From contig NZ_SACM01000002.1 of the NCBI RefSeq assembly GCF_004004565.1, positions 496,001-560,000 on the forward strand: 64,000 bases of DNA, given 5' to 3'. The notes below the pieces were generated by a model. The model worked only from the letters and a program-made list of their open reading frames with translations, searched no databases and had not been told where the DNA came from. The stretch is from Inhella crocodyli (GTDB taxonomy: Bacteria > Pseudomonadota > Gammaproteobacteria > Burkholderiales > Burkholderiaceae_C). The position numbers and the translations under genes were made by a program. Shown piece after piece: positions 26,862 to 35,985 of this stretch (position 1 is its first letter; each line of letters opens with the position of its first letter).

Positions 26862-27863
26862 ATGTTCGATTTCGGACCCAGTTATCGCGTGTTGGTGGTC
26901 GACGACCAAGCCACACACCGCACCATCACCCGCAAGTCCCTGGAGCAGCTGGGACACCGGGTCGTGGAGTGCGCCGTTCCCGAGCAAGCGGCGGCGGTTT
27001 TCAAGGTGGTAAGGCCCGATCTGGTGCTGCTGGACGTTGAGATGCCCGAGCACGACGGGTACTGGGTGGCCCGGCAGTTGCGGGCGATCGAGGCGGGCGG
27101 CTGGACGCCCATCATCTTTCTGTCCAGCCACCACACCGACGAAGACATCTGGCAGGGGATTCACGCCGGCGGGGATGACTATCTGGCCAAGCCCCTGTCA
27201 CCGCAACTGCTGACGGCCAAGCTCCACGCCGTGCACCGATTGCTGCAACTTCGCCTCAAGTTGCTCGAGCGCTCAGAGCAGCTGCGAGAGGCCAACGAGC
27301 GATTGGCCCATGTGGCGCGGCACGATGCACTCACTGGCTTGCTCAACCGCGGCGGCCTGGACCAAGCCCTGCATGAGGCGCTGCAGCGGTGCCGCCACGC
27401 CGGTGCGCCCTTGAGCGTCATGTTGATCGACGTCGATCACTTCAAGGCCTACAACGATGCCTTGGGCCATGTGGCGGGCGACGCCGCCCTGCGTCGCGTG
27501 GCCCAGTTGCTGAGGGACGCTTGCCCCAAACCCGGCGACTTGGCGGGGCGCTACGGTGGCGAGGAGTTCGCCCTGCTCTTGCCGGGAACCCCCAGGTCGG
27601 GCGCCATGACCTTGGCCCGCGGTTTGCTGCGCATCGTGGCGAGCGCGGCCATTCCCCATCCGGCATCTTCGGTCGGGCCCCACCTGAGCTTCTCGGGCGG
27701 CATCACGACCCTGGTGCCCGACGAGGCCAGCACGGCCGAAGGCGTGCTGCTGTGTGCAGACGAGGCGCTGTACGCGGCCAAGTCCCGCGGCCGCAATTGT
27801 TTCTACAGCTTTGAAATGCAAATGGACACCGCCGAGCAGCGCGATTTGTTGCGCGGCGTGTGA
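26862..27863 (+). CDS. Response regulator with GGDEF domain (diguanylate cyclase)
   Basis: A 333-residue cytoplasmic protein. The receiver domain (1-125) has Asp14-Asp15, the phospho-acceptor Asp58 (LLDVEMPE) and Lys110. A coiled linker follows (about 128-150). The GGDEF domain has the active signature GGEEF at 232-236, so c-di-GMP synthesis from GTP is likely. The inhibitory I-site position reads KPGD, not RxxD, so product inhibition may be absent. It lies between bioF and bioD with no histidine kinase nearby. Base composition is slightly less GC-biased than the bio genes, suggesting it is an insertion into the cluster. Confidence 0.93.
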   Translation: MFDFGPSYRVLVVDDQATHRTITRKSLEQLGHRVVECAVPEQAAAVFKVVRPDLVLLDVEMPEHDGYWVARQLRAIEAGGWTPIIFLSSHHTDEDIWQGIHAGGDDYLAKPLSPQLLTAKLHAVHRLLQLRLKLLERSEQLREANERLAHVARHDALTGLLNRGGLDQALHEALQRCRHAGAPLSVMLIDVDHFKAYNDALGHVAGDAALRRVAQLLRDACPKPGDLAGRYGGEEFALLLPGTPRSGAMTLARGLLRIVASAAIPHPASSVGPHLSFSGGITTLVPDEASTAEGVLLCADEALYAAKSRGRNCFYSFEMQMDTAEQRDLLRGV

Positions 27864-27910
27864 GCCCGCAGGCTTGGCGTACGGCCCTCCATCTGACGCC
27901 CCTTTTCCCC

Positions 27911-28657
27911 ATGTCATTGACCTCCCCTTCCTCTGCCGCCGGGGCTTCGCGCCTGTCGGCCCGACTCTTTTTCGTCACCGGCACCGACACCGAAATCGGC
28001 AAGACGACCACCACCGCCGCGCTCACGCACTGGGCCACGGGCCAGGGCCTGCGCGCGGCCGGCCTCAAGCCCGTGGCTGCAGGCCAAGAGCGGCTTGATG
28101 GCCGCTGGGTCAATGAAGACGTGTTGGCCCTGCATGCCGCGCAGCGCGCGGACCTGACGATCGAGCAGGTCGGCCCCATCCAGCTGCGCACGCCCTGCGC
28201 CCCGCACCTGGCCGCTCGCCTGGAAGGCACGGCGATTCGCCGCGAGGCCGTGCTGGCCGCCGTGCGCGCGCCGCTGGCCCAGTTGGACTTGGCCTTTGTC
28301 GAAGGCGTGGGCGGCTGGCGCGTGCCGCTGGACGAAGAGTCGGGTTGGGACAGCGCCGACTTCGCCCGCGAACTGGCCGCGCCGGTCATCCTGGTCGTCG
28401 GCCTGCGCCTGGGCTGCATCAACCACGCCTTGCTCACGGCCGAGGCCATCGCCGCCCGCGGCCTGACCCTGGCCGGCTGGGTCGGCAACACCGTGGACGC
28501 CGGCATGCTGCAACACGCCGACAATCTCGCCACTTTGAAGGCGCTGCTGCCCGCTCCGTGTTTGGGCGCCGTGCCCCGACTCCAACACCCGACCCCGTCC
28601 GCCGTCGCGGCCTGCCTCGACGCGGAACTGCTGAAGAAAGTGCTGCTCACGCCATGA
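27911..28657 (+). CDS. bioD: Dethiobiotin synthase
   Basis: BioD closes the ureido ring using CO2 and ATP. The 248-residue protein has the P-loop [10 protein letters not shown] near residue 22, the AGLKPVAAG segment, and a [13 protein letters not shown] block. The start ATG 27911 is chosen; an upstream GTG at 27860 would add 17 residues without family support. The stop overlaps bioB by four bases. Confidence 0.95.
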   Translation: MSLTSPSSAAGASRLSARLFFVTGTDTEIGKTTTTAALTHWATGQGLRAAGLKPVAAGQERLDGRWVNEDVLALHAAQRADLTIEQVGPIQLRTPCAPHLAARLEGTAIRREAVLAAVRAPLAQLDLAFVEGVGGWRVPLDEESGWDSADFARELAAPVILVVGLRLGCINHALLTAEAIAARGLTLAGWVGNTVDAGMLQHADNLATLKALLPAPCLGAVPRLQHPTPSAVAACLDAELLKKVLLTP

Positions 28658-29652
28658 ACGCTCCCGTGCAACCCATCCACCTGCACCGCCCCGTGAAAGC
28701 CAAAGAGGGCGACTGGACGGTGGCCGAGATCGAGGCGCTGTTCGCGCTGCCCTTTGCCGACCTGATGCACCGCGCGCAGACCGTGCATCGCGAGCACCAC
28801 AACCCCAACGAGGTGCAGCTCAGCACCCTGCTCAGCATCAAGACCGGCGGTTGCGAAGAAGACTGCAAGTACTGCCCGCAGTCGGCCCACTACGACACCG
28901 GCCTGGATGCCGACAAGCTCATGGACCTGGCCGAGGTCAAGAGCGCGGCCGAGGCCGCGAAGGCCAGCGGCGCCACGCGCTTTTGCATGGGCGCGGCCTG
29001 GCGCAGCCCCAAGGAGCGTCACATGGAGCAGCTGATGGCCATGGTGCGCGAGGTCAAGGGCCTGGGCCTGGAGACCTGCGTGACCGCCGGCATGCTGCAG
29101 CCCTCGCAGGCCCAGCAACTCAAGGACGCCGGGCTGGACTACTACAACCACAACCTCGACACCTCGCCCGAGTTCTACGGCGAGATCATCACCACCCGCA
29201 CCTACCAAGACCGCCTGGACACCCTGGCGGCCGTGCGCGAGACGGGCATGAAGGTTTGCTGCGGCGGCATCGTGGGCCTGGGCGAAAGCCGCACCCAGCG
29301 CGCCGGCCTGGTGGCCCAGTTGGCCAACCTGAACCCGCCGCCGGAGTCGGTGCCCATCAACAACCTGGTGCAGGTCGAAGGCACGCCGCTGGCCGGCACG
29401 GCCGAGCTCGACCCCTTCGAGTTCGTGCGCACCATCGCCGTGGCCCGCATCACCATGCCCACCAGCATGGTGCGCCTGAGCGCCGGCCGCGAGGCCATGC
29501 CCGAGAGCCTGCAAGCCCTGTGCTTTTTGGCCGGCGCCAACAGCATCTTCTACGGCGACAAGCTGCTGACCACCGGCAACCCGCAGGCCGAGGCCGACAA
29601 GGCCTTGTTGCAGCGCTTGGGCATGGCCGTGCAAGAGGTGGCCGCGGGCTGA
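28654..29652 (+). CDS. bioB: Biotin synthase (radical SAM)
   Basis: BioB inserts sulfur into dethiobiotin. The 332-residue protein holds the radical-SAM cluster motif CEEDCKYC (Cys67, Cys71, Cys74). It also has [13 protein letters not shown], the [11 protein letters not shown] block with cluster cysteines, and the C-terminal LSAGREAM and [13 protein letters not shown] segments. The ATG overlaps the bioD stop (ATGA). Confidence 0.98.
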   Translation: MNAPVQPIHLHRPVKAKEGDWTVAEIEALFALPFADLMHRAQTVHREHHNPNEVQLSTLLSIKTGGCEEDCKYCPQSAHYDTGLDADKLMDLAEVKSAAEAAKASGATRFCMGAAWRSPKERHMEQLMAMVREVKGLGLETCVTAGMLQPSQAQQLKDAGLDYYNHNLDTSPEFYGEIITTRTYQDRLDTLAAVRETGMKVCCGGIVGLGESRTQRAGLVAQLANLNPPPESVPINNLVQVEGTPLAGTAELDPFEFVRTIAVARITMPTSMVRLSAGREAMPESLQALCFLAGANSIFYGDKLLTTGNPQAEADKALLQRLGMAVQEVAAG

Positions 29653-29683
29653 GGCCCGCGCGGGGCTCTGCAGTTCGCCACCG

Positions 29684-30298
29684 ATGAACCTGCCGCCCCA
29701 GCTGGACCTGCCGGCGCTGCTGGCCCTGGCCGCCACGCTGGGTTTGGCCAGCGGCTTGCGCCTGTACGCCGTGGTCTTCCTCACCGGCCTGGCTGGGCGC
29801 TTGGGCTGGGTGGAGCTGCCGCCGGGTTTGGTGCTGCTGCAGTCGCCCATGGTGCTGGGCGGCAGCGCTGTCTTGATGGCGGTGGAGTTCCTGGCGGACA
29901 AGGTGCCTTGGGTCGATTCCGTGTGGGACGCGGTGCACACCTTCGTGCGCATCCCGGCCGGCGCGGCGCTGGCCTACGGGGTGTTCGGCGGCGGCGACGC
30001 CCAGGCCTGGGCGCTGCTGGCGGCGCTGGCGGGGGGCACGCTGGCGGCCAGCGCACACGCGGCCAAGGCGAGCACGCGCGCCGCGGTCAACCACTCGCCC
30101 GAGCCCTTCAGCAACTGGGCCTTGTCGCTGGGCGGTGACGCTTTCGTGCCCGCGCTGCTGTGGCTGGGCTGGGCGCACCCGTTCTGGGCCTTGGGCGTGG
30201 TGCTGCTGCTGGCCCTGGCCATGGTGGGCCTGGCCTGGGCGCTGTGGCGTTTCATCGGCCGCTTGTGGCGCCGTGGGCGCCCGGAGCCACAGCGATGA
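29684..30298 (+). CDS. DUF4126 family membrane protein
   Basis: A 204-residue integral membrane protein with four to five hydrophobic segments and the family features LASGLRLYAVVFLTGLAGR near the start and FLADKVPWVDSVWDAVHTFVRIPAGA. Function is unknown for the family. It follows bioB by 31 bases and overlaps the next membrane protein gene by four bases, so the two are likely co-translated. Confidence 0.85.
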   Translation: MNLPPQLDLPALLALAATLGLASGLRLYAVVFLTGLAGRLGWVELPPGLVLLQSPMVLGGSAVLMAVEFLADKVPWVDSVWDAVHTFVRIPAGAALAYGVFGGGDAQAWALLAALAGGTLAASAHAAKASTRAAVNHSPEPFSNWALSLGGDAFVPALLWLGWAHPFWALGVVLLLALAMVGLAWALWRFIGRLWRRGRPEPQR

Positions 30299-30645
30299 GC
30301 TGGCTGGTGATCAAGGTCGCCGTCACCGCCGCGCTGGTGGTGGTCATTGGCGAGGTGGCCCGCCGCAGCGACCGCCTGGGCGGCCTGGTGGCCGCCTTGC
30401 CTTGGGTGACGCTGCTGGCCTTGGTGTGGATGCAAGCCGAGGGCCAGCCTGTCGAGAAGTTGGCCCGGCACGCGCAGTACACCTTCTGGTACGTGCTGCC
30501 CACGCTGCCGATGTTCTTGCTGTTCCCCTGGCTTCTGATGCGCTGGGGCTTTTGGCCGGCTTTGCTGGCCAGTGTGGCCTTCACGGCCCTGCTGTTCTTG
30601 GCCTGGGCCTGGGCGCTTCGGCACTGGGGCATCGAGCTGCTCTGA
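30295..30645 (+). CDS. DUF3147 family membrane protein
   Basis: A 116-residue protein with four predicted membrane helices (VIKVAVTAALVVVIGEVA, GGLVAALPWVTLLALVW, YVLPTLPMFLLFPWLLM, LLASVAFTALLFLAWAW). The pattern fits DUF3147, whose role is not known. The ATG overlaps the preceding DUF4126 stop. An 84-base gap with an AAGGAG box then leads to liuD. Confidence 0.8.
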   Translation: MSWLVIKVAVTAALVVVIGEVARRSDRLGGLVAALPWVTLLALVWMQAEGQPVEKLARHAQYTFWYVLPTLPMFLLFPWLLMRWGFWPALLASVAFTALLFLAWAWALRHWGIELL

Positions 30646-30729
30646 GTCCCTCGCCACCGATACTCCACCCCTTCGCGGCGCGCACCCCGGCGCCGCCAAC
30701 CAACACCCTACCTCCCACAAGGAGCGCCG

Positions 30730-32733
30730 ATGTTTCGAAAGATCCTCATTGCCAACCGCGGTGAGATCGCTTGCCGCGTGGCCGCCACCGCCCGTCGGAT
30801 GGGCATCCAGACCGTGGCCGTCTACTCCGAGGCCGACGCCCAGGCCCAGCACGTGCAGGCCTGCGACGAGGCCGTGTGCGTGGGCGGTGCTGCCCCGCGC
30901 GACTCCTACCTGCAGTGGCAGCGCATCCTGGAGGCCGCCAAGGCGACCGGCGCGCAGGCCATCCACCCGGGTTATGGCTTCCTGAGCGAGAACGAGGCCT
31001 TTGCGCAGGCCTGCGCCGATGCCGGCTTGGTCTTCATCGGCCCGCCGGCCAGCGCCATCCAGGCCATGGGCCTGAAGGCCGAGAGCAAGCGCCTGATGGA
31101 AGCGGCCGGGGTGCCCCTGGTGCCCGGGTACCACGGCGCCGACCAGGACCCCGCGCTGCTCAAGCGCGAGGCCACGCGCATCGGCTACCCTGTGCTCATC
31201 AAGGCCAGCGCCGGCGGCGGTGGCAAGGGCATGCGGGTGGTCCACAGCGAGGCCGAGTTCGACGCCGCCCTGGCCAGCTGCCAGCGCGAGGCCATCAACA
31301 GCTTTGGCGACGCCGCCGTGCTGGTGGAGCGCTACGTCACCAAGCCGCGCCACATCGAGATCCAGGTCTTCGGCGACACGCAGGGCGACTGCGTTTACCT
31401 CTTCGAGCGCGACTGCAGCGTGCAGCGCCGCCACCAAAAGGTGTTGGAAGAAGCCCCGGCGCCCGGCATGACCGAGGCCCGCCGCCGCGAGATGGGCGAG
31501 GCCGCTGTGGCGGCTGCCAAGGCCGTGGGCTACGTGGGCGCGGGCACGGTGGAGTTCATTGCCGAGCAAGACGGCCGCTTCTACTTCATGGAGATGAACA
31601 CGCGGCTGCAGGTGGAGCACCCGGTCACCGAGGCCATCACCGGCCTGGACCTGGTGGAGTGGCAGCTGCGCGTGGCCGCCGGTCAGCCGCTGCCGCTCAA
31701 GCAATCGGAATTGCGCATCCACGGCCACGCCATCGAGGCGCGCATCTGCGCCGAGAACCCCGAGGCCCAGTTCCTGCCCGCCACCGGCCGCTTGGACGTG
31801 CTGCGCTGGCCGGCCGCGTCGCGCTTTGAGCGCAGCGACGTGCGCGTGGACACCGGCGTGATCGAGGGCGACGCCATCAGCCCGCACTACGACTCGATGA
31901 TCGCCAAGCTCATCGTCTGGGGCGAAGACCGCGCGCAAGCGCTGGCGCGGCTGGATGCGGCGCTGGCGCAAACCCACATCGTGGGCTTGCACACCAACGT
32001 CGCCTTCCTGCGCCGCTGCGCCGCCACCGCCAGCTTTGCCGGCGCCGACCTCGACACCGGCCTGATCGAGCGCGAGCGCGCCGCCTTGTTCGGCCAGCCC
32101 GGCCTGCCGCTGGACGTGGCCGCCGCCGCCGTGGTGGCCCACACCCTGGCGCTGGAAGCCCAAACCCGCGACGCTGATCCTTGGAGCGCTCGCGACGGCT
32201 GGCGCCTGGCCGGCGACGCCGTGCGCCGCTTCGACCTCGCCGAAGGCGAGGCCCACCACGAGGTGCTGCTGCGCCGCCACCACGGCGGCGCCATGAGCCT
32301 CACCGTGGAGGGCGCCACCACCCGCTTCGCCGTGGACTCCACCAGCCCCGAACAGCACACCCTGCTGCTGGGCGAGGGCCTGGCCCTGCGCCGCGTGCGC
32401 GTGCACACCTACGCCCGCGGCGAAGAGGTCACCGTCTTCGCCCCGCAAGGCAGCGCCACGCTCACCGAGGTCGACGTCATCGCCCGCGCCAGCGAGGGTG
32501 CGGCGCCCAGCGGCGGCCGCCTGACCGCGCCCATGCCCGGCAAGCTCATCGCCCTGCACGTCAAGGCGGGCGACACCGTCAAGGCCGGCCAGGCCCTGGC
32601 CGTGATGGAGGCCATGAAGATGGAGCACACCCTCACCAGCCCGCGCGACGGGGTGGTCACCGAGTGCCTGTACGCCGTGGGCGACCAGCTCAGCGACGGG
32701 GCCGAGCTGCTCAAGTTGGGAGAGGCCGCATGA
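30730..32733 (+). CDS. liuD: Methylcrotonyl-CoA carboxylase, biotin-carrying (alpha) subunit
   Basis: LiuD/MccA carboxylates its own biotin with ATP and bicarbonate and feeds LiuB. The 667-residue protein starts FRKILIANRGEIACRVAATARRMG. It has the glycine-rich ATP loop KASAGGGGKGMR, the QVEHPVTEAITGLDLV block, and a C-terminal biotinyl domain with the target lysine in AMKMEH. The length is normal for MCC or acyl-CoA carboxylase alpha chains; the substrate is inferred from liuB, liuC and liuE. An AAGGAG box lies seven bases upstream. It ends in a 4-base overlap with liuE. Confidence 0.95.
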   Translation: MFRKILIANRGEIACRVAATARRMGIQTVAVYSEADAQAQHVQACDEAVCVGGAAPRDSYLQWQRILEAAKATGAQAIHPGYGFLSENEAFAQACADAGLVFIGPPASAIQAMGLKAESKRLMEAAGVPLVPGYHGADQDPALLKREATRIGYPVLIKASAGGGGKGMRVVHSEAEFDAALASCQREAINSFGDAAVLVERYVTKPRHIEIQVFGDTQGDCVYLFERDCSVQRRHQKVLEEAPAPGMTEARRREMGEAAVAAAKAVGYVGAGTVEFIAEQDGRFYFMEMNTRLQVEHPVTEAITGLDLVEWQLRVAAGQPLPLKQSELRIHGHAIEARICAENPEAQFLPATGRLDVLRWPAASRFERSDVRVDTGVIEGDAISPHYDSMIAKLIVWGEDRAQALARLDAALAQTHIVGLHTNVAFLRRCAATASFAGADLDTGLIERERAALFGQPGLPLDVAAAAVVAHTLALEAQTRDADPWSARDGWRLAGDAVRRFDLAEGEAHHEVLLRRHHGGAMSLTVEGATTRFAVDSTSPEQHTLLLGEGLALRRVRVHTYARGEEVTVFAPQGSATLTEVDVIARASEGAAPSGGRLTAPMPGKLIALHVKAGDTVKAGQALAVMEAMKMEHTLTSPRDGVVTECLYAVGDQLSDGAELLKLGEAA

Positions 32734-33638
32734 GCCTTCCCACCCACGTCACCCTCTGCGACGTCGGCCCGCGCGACGGCTTGCAGAACGAAAAGCAGCT
32801 CGTCGACACCGCCGTCAAGGTCGAGCTCATCCACCGCCTGCAAGCCGCCGGCATCCGCCGCCTGGAGGCCACCAGCTTCGTCAGCCCCAAGTGGGTGCCG
32901 CAGATGGGCGACAACGCCGCGGTGATGGCCGCGCTGCAGCGCCGCCCCGAGGTGGCCGTGGCCGTGCTGGTGCCCAATGCCAAGGGCATGGAAGCCGCGC
33001 TGCCCACGCGGCCCGACGAGATCGTCGTGTTCACCGCCGCCAGCGAGGCCTTCGCGCAGAAGAACATCAACTGCTCCATCGCCGAGAGCATCGAGCGCTT
33101 CGCGCCCGTGGTGGCCCAGGCCAAGGCGGCCGGCACAAAGGTGCGCGCGGCGCTGAGCTGCGCGCTGGGCTGCCCCTACGAGGGCGACATCGCCCCCGAG
33201 AAAGTGGGCGCAGTGGCCGCGCAGCTGCGCGCCATCGGTGTGGACCACCTTGGGGTGAGCGACACCATCGGCGTGGGCACCCCGCGCCGCGTGCAGGCGG
33301 CGCTGGAACAAGCGCTGAAGCACTTCCCCTTGGGCGAGGTGAGTGGCCACTACCACGACACCTACGGCCAAGCCTTGGCCAATGTGTACGCCAGCTTGGA
33401 AGTGGGCGTGGCCACCTTCGACGCCAGCGTGGGTGGCCTGGGCGGCTGCCCCTACGCCAAGGGCGCCACGGGCAACGTGGCCACCGAGGACGTGGTGTTC
33501 ATGCTGAACGGGCTGGGCATCGAGACCGGGGTGGACCTGGACGCGCTGGTGGACGCGGCCGCCTTCATCAGCGAGGCCTTGGGCCGGCCGCCGGTGAGCC
33601 GCGTGGCGCGCGCCCTGCTGGCCAAGCGGGCCGGCTGA
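32730..33638 (+). CDS. liuE: Hydroxymethylglutaryl-CoA lyase
   Basis: LiuE/MvaB splits HMG-CoA into acetoacetate and acetyl-CoA, the last step of leucine breakdown. The 302-residue TIM-barrel protein shows VGPRDGLQNEK, TSFVSPKWVPQMGD, SGHYHDTYGQAL with its metal-binding histidines, and the active-site loop GGLGGCPYAKGATGN. It overlaps liuD (ATGA) and converges on the EAL gene with an 18-base gap. Confidence 0.97.
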   Translation: MSLPTHVTLCDVGPRDGLQNEKQLVDTAVKVELIHRLQAAGIRRLEATSFVSPKWVPQMGDNAAVMAALQRRPEVAVAVLVPNAKGMEAALPTRPDEIVVFTAASEAFAQKNINCSIAESIERFAPVVAQAKAAGTKVRAALSCALGCPYEGDIAPEKVGAVAAQLRAIGVDHLGVSDTIGVGTPRRVQAALEQALKHFPLGEVSGHYHDTYGQALANVYASLEVGVATFDASVGGLGGCPYAKGATGNVATEDVVFMLNGLGIETGVDLDALVDAAAFISEALGRPPVSRVARALLAKRAG

Positions 33639-33656
33639 GGCCGGCGACGTCGACCT

Positions 33657-35894
33657 TCAGGCCGATTTGGCGTTGGCCAGCCAGCCTTCCAGCAGCTCCG
33701 AGGGCATGGGGCGGGCGAACAGGTAGCCCTGGCCCTCTTGGCAGCCCAGCGCCAGCAGCTGTTGGGCCTGCTCTTCGGTTTCGATGCCCTCGGCGATCAC
33801 CCGCATGCCCAGCGTGTGGCCGAGGTTCACCACCATGCCGGCGATGGTGCTGCCGGCGGCGGTGCTCGACTCGTTGACGAAGGTGCGGTCGATCTTGAGG
33901 CGCTCCACCTGCAACTGGCGCAGCTGCGACAGCGACGAGAAGCCGGTGCCGAAGTCGTCGATGGCCACGGTGGCCCCGGTGGCGCGGATCTCGGCCAGCA
34001 TGTGCAGCACCATGTCCAGGTCGTCCATGGCCATGGATTCGGTGATCTCCAGCTCCAGGGCATTGCCTTCCAGCTCGGCATCGCGCAAGGCGGCTTGCAG
34101 GGTGCTGATGAAGCGCGGATGGCGGAACTGCGCCATCGAGATGTTCACCGCCATGCGCAGTTGCGCGTGGCCGAGGTCTCGCAGGCGCTTGATCTGGTGG
34201 CAAGACGTGCGCAACACGAACTCGCCGATGGCGACGATCAGGCCCGATTGCTCGGCCAGCGGGATGAACTGGTCGGGGGGCACGAACTGGCCGTCTTCGG
34301 TGCGCCAGCGCAGCAGGGCTTCCACGGCGATCGCTTGGCGCGTGGCCAGGTCCACCTGCGGCTGGTAGACCACGAACAGGCGCCGCGCTTCGAAGCTGGC
34401 GCGCAGGCCCTTGAGCAGCTTGAAGCGCTCGCGCGCGTCCACGCCCATCTCGGCGGAGAAGTACTGGGCCGTGCCGCGCTGCATTTGCTTGGCGCGCTTC
34501 AGGGCGATGTGGGCGTCGAGCAGTAGCTCGGAGCCCAGGGAGCTGGAGTCGATCAGTCGCACCAAGCCGGTGGTGGCCGACAGCTGCAGGCGCTCGCCGC
34601 TGACCACGAAGGGCTCGGTGAAAGCCTCGGAAATGCGCTCGGCATCGACCAGGGCTTCCGGCCCCATCACGCCGAAGGTGTCGGCCGAGATGCGGGCCAT
34701 CTCGCTGCGGGTGCCCAGCTGCTCGTTCAGGCGGTGGGCCACGGCCTGCAGCACCTGGTCGCCGAAGCGGTGGCCGAAGGCGTCGTTGATGTCGGAGAAG
34801 TCGTCGATGTCGATCAGCGCCAGCGACAGGCCTTCGGGGTTGCGCAGGTTCTGCTCCAGCAACTCGATGAAGCGGTTGCGGTTGGGCAGTTGCAGCAGCT
34901 GGTCGTTGTAGGCGTGGTCGAGCAGCTGGCCGTACAGGGCCACGTTGTCGAAGCCCACGGCCAGCGCGCTTTTCAGCGTGTTGAGCAGGGGCTCCATGTC
35001 GGCGCTCGGGGCGTGGGGCAGGTGGGTGTGCAGCACCAGCACGCGTTCGTTGGCCAGGTTGAAGTGCAGGTACAGGTTCGCGCCCATGTGGGTGCGGCCC
35101 TGGGCCAGGCAGTCGAGCAGGCCTTGGCGCACTTCGGGCTGTTGCACCAGGTCGATGGTGCTGCCCAGCAGGCCGGCGTGGGGCCCCAAGGCAGCCACGA
35201 TGCGCGCCTGTTCGGGCGGGTCGTCCCGGTGGTGCACGGCCACCAAGCCCTGCGGCAGGGTGTCGAACAGCAGACCGACCTTCTCGAGCGCGCCTTCGGC
35301 GTAGCGGGGCAGGGTGCGGACTTGGTTGAGTTCGGTGACCGACTCGACGATGCGCGACAGGCCCCGTTGCGCCGCCTGCAGTTGGCAGATCTGCCGGTAC
35401 GAGCGGATGGCCGCCGTCAGCACGGTGTAAAGCCGCGTGCGCGTCAGCTCGGCCTTGGTCTTGTAGTCGTTGATGTCCAGGGTGCGGACGGTTTCGATCT
35501 CGGGCGCGTAACCCGGCTGGCCGGTGCGCAGCACGATGCGCAGGGCGTCGAAGGTCGGGTTGGCGCGCAGGTGGCGCACCAACTGCAGGCCGGCGTCTTC
35601 GCTTTCCATCACCACGTCAAGAAGGGCGACGGCGATGTCGTGCTCGTGGCTCAGCAGGTCGCGGGCGGAGATGCCGGAGTCGGCGTGCAAGAACTCCAGC
35701 CCCCGGCCTTCGACGAGCAGGCCCTGCATGGCCAACTCGGTGGCGCGGTGCACGTCTTGGTCGTCGTCGACCACCAGCACGCGCCAAGATTCCGGGGCTT
35801 CGGTGCCGCCCTCGGGCGCATGCGCGTCTTCCTCGATCAGCTCAAGGAGGTCGTCGTCGTGCGCGGGATCGGGGGTCGGGGGGTTCTCAGCCAT
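33657..35894 (-). CDS. Response regulator with DUF3369, degenerate GGDEF and EAL domains
   Basis: A 745-residue cytoplasmic protein. An acidic N-terminus leads to a receiver domain with Asp93 (LLDVVMESED) as likely phosphorylation site. A DUF3369 domain (about 170-340) follows. The GGDEF domain (about 345-490) has its signature replaced by SADTF, so it should not make c-di-GMP. The EAL domain (from about 500) keeps EALLRW, the metal-binding DDFGTG, ERLKIDRTFV and EGIETEEQ, so phosphodiesterase activity is likely. It is transcribed alone, convergent with liuE. Confidence 0.93.
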   Translation of the reverse strand: MAENPPTPDPAHDDDLLELIEEDAHAPEGGTEAPESWRVLVVDDDQDVHRATELAMQGLLVEGRGLEFLHADSGISARDLLSHEHDIAVALLDVVMESEDAGLQLVRHLRANPTFDALRIVLRTGQPGYAPEIETVRTLDINDYKTKAELTRTRLYTVLTAAIRSYRQICQLQAAQRGLSRIVESVTELNQVRTLPRYAEGALEKVGLLFDTLPQGLVAVHHRDDPPEQARIVAALGPHAGLLGSTIDLVQQPEVRQGLLDCLAQGRTHMGANLYLHFNLANERVLVLHTHLPHAPSADMEPLLNTLKSALAVGFDNVALYGQLLDHAYNDQLLQLPNRNRFIELLEQNLRNPEGLSLALIDIDDFSDINDAFGHRFGDQVLQAVAHRLNEQLGTRSEMARISADTFGVMGPEALVDAERISEAFTEPFVVSGERLQLSATTGLVRLIDSSSLGSELLLDAHIALKRAKQMQRGTAQYFSAEMGVDARERFKLLKGLRASFEARRLFVVYQPQVDLATRQAIAVEALLRWRTEDGQFVPPDQFIPLAEQSGLIVAIGEFVLRTSCHQIKRLRDLGHAQLRMAVNISMAQFRHPRFISTLQAALRDAELEGNALELEITESMAMDDLDMVLHMLAEIRATGATVAIDDFGTGFSSLSQLRQLQVERLKIDRTFVNESSTAAGSTIAGMVVNLGHTLGMRVIAEGIETEEQAQQLLALGCQEGQGYLFARPMPSELLEGWLANAKSA

Positions 35895-35985
35895 GCGCCG
35901 CAGCGGGAGGAGATCAAAAGCCGCACCGAGTATGCGTCAAAGCCCCTCACAAACCGCCCGCCGGGGATAGCGGATAACCCCAGGC

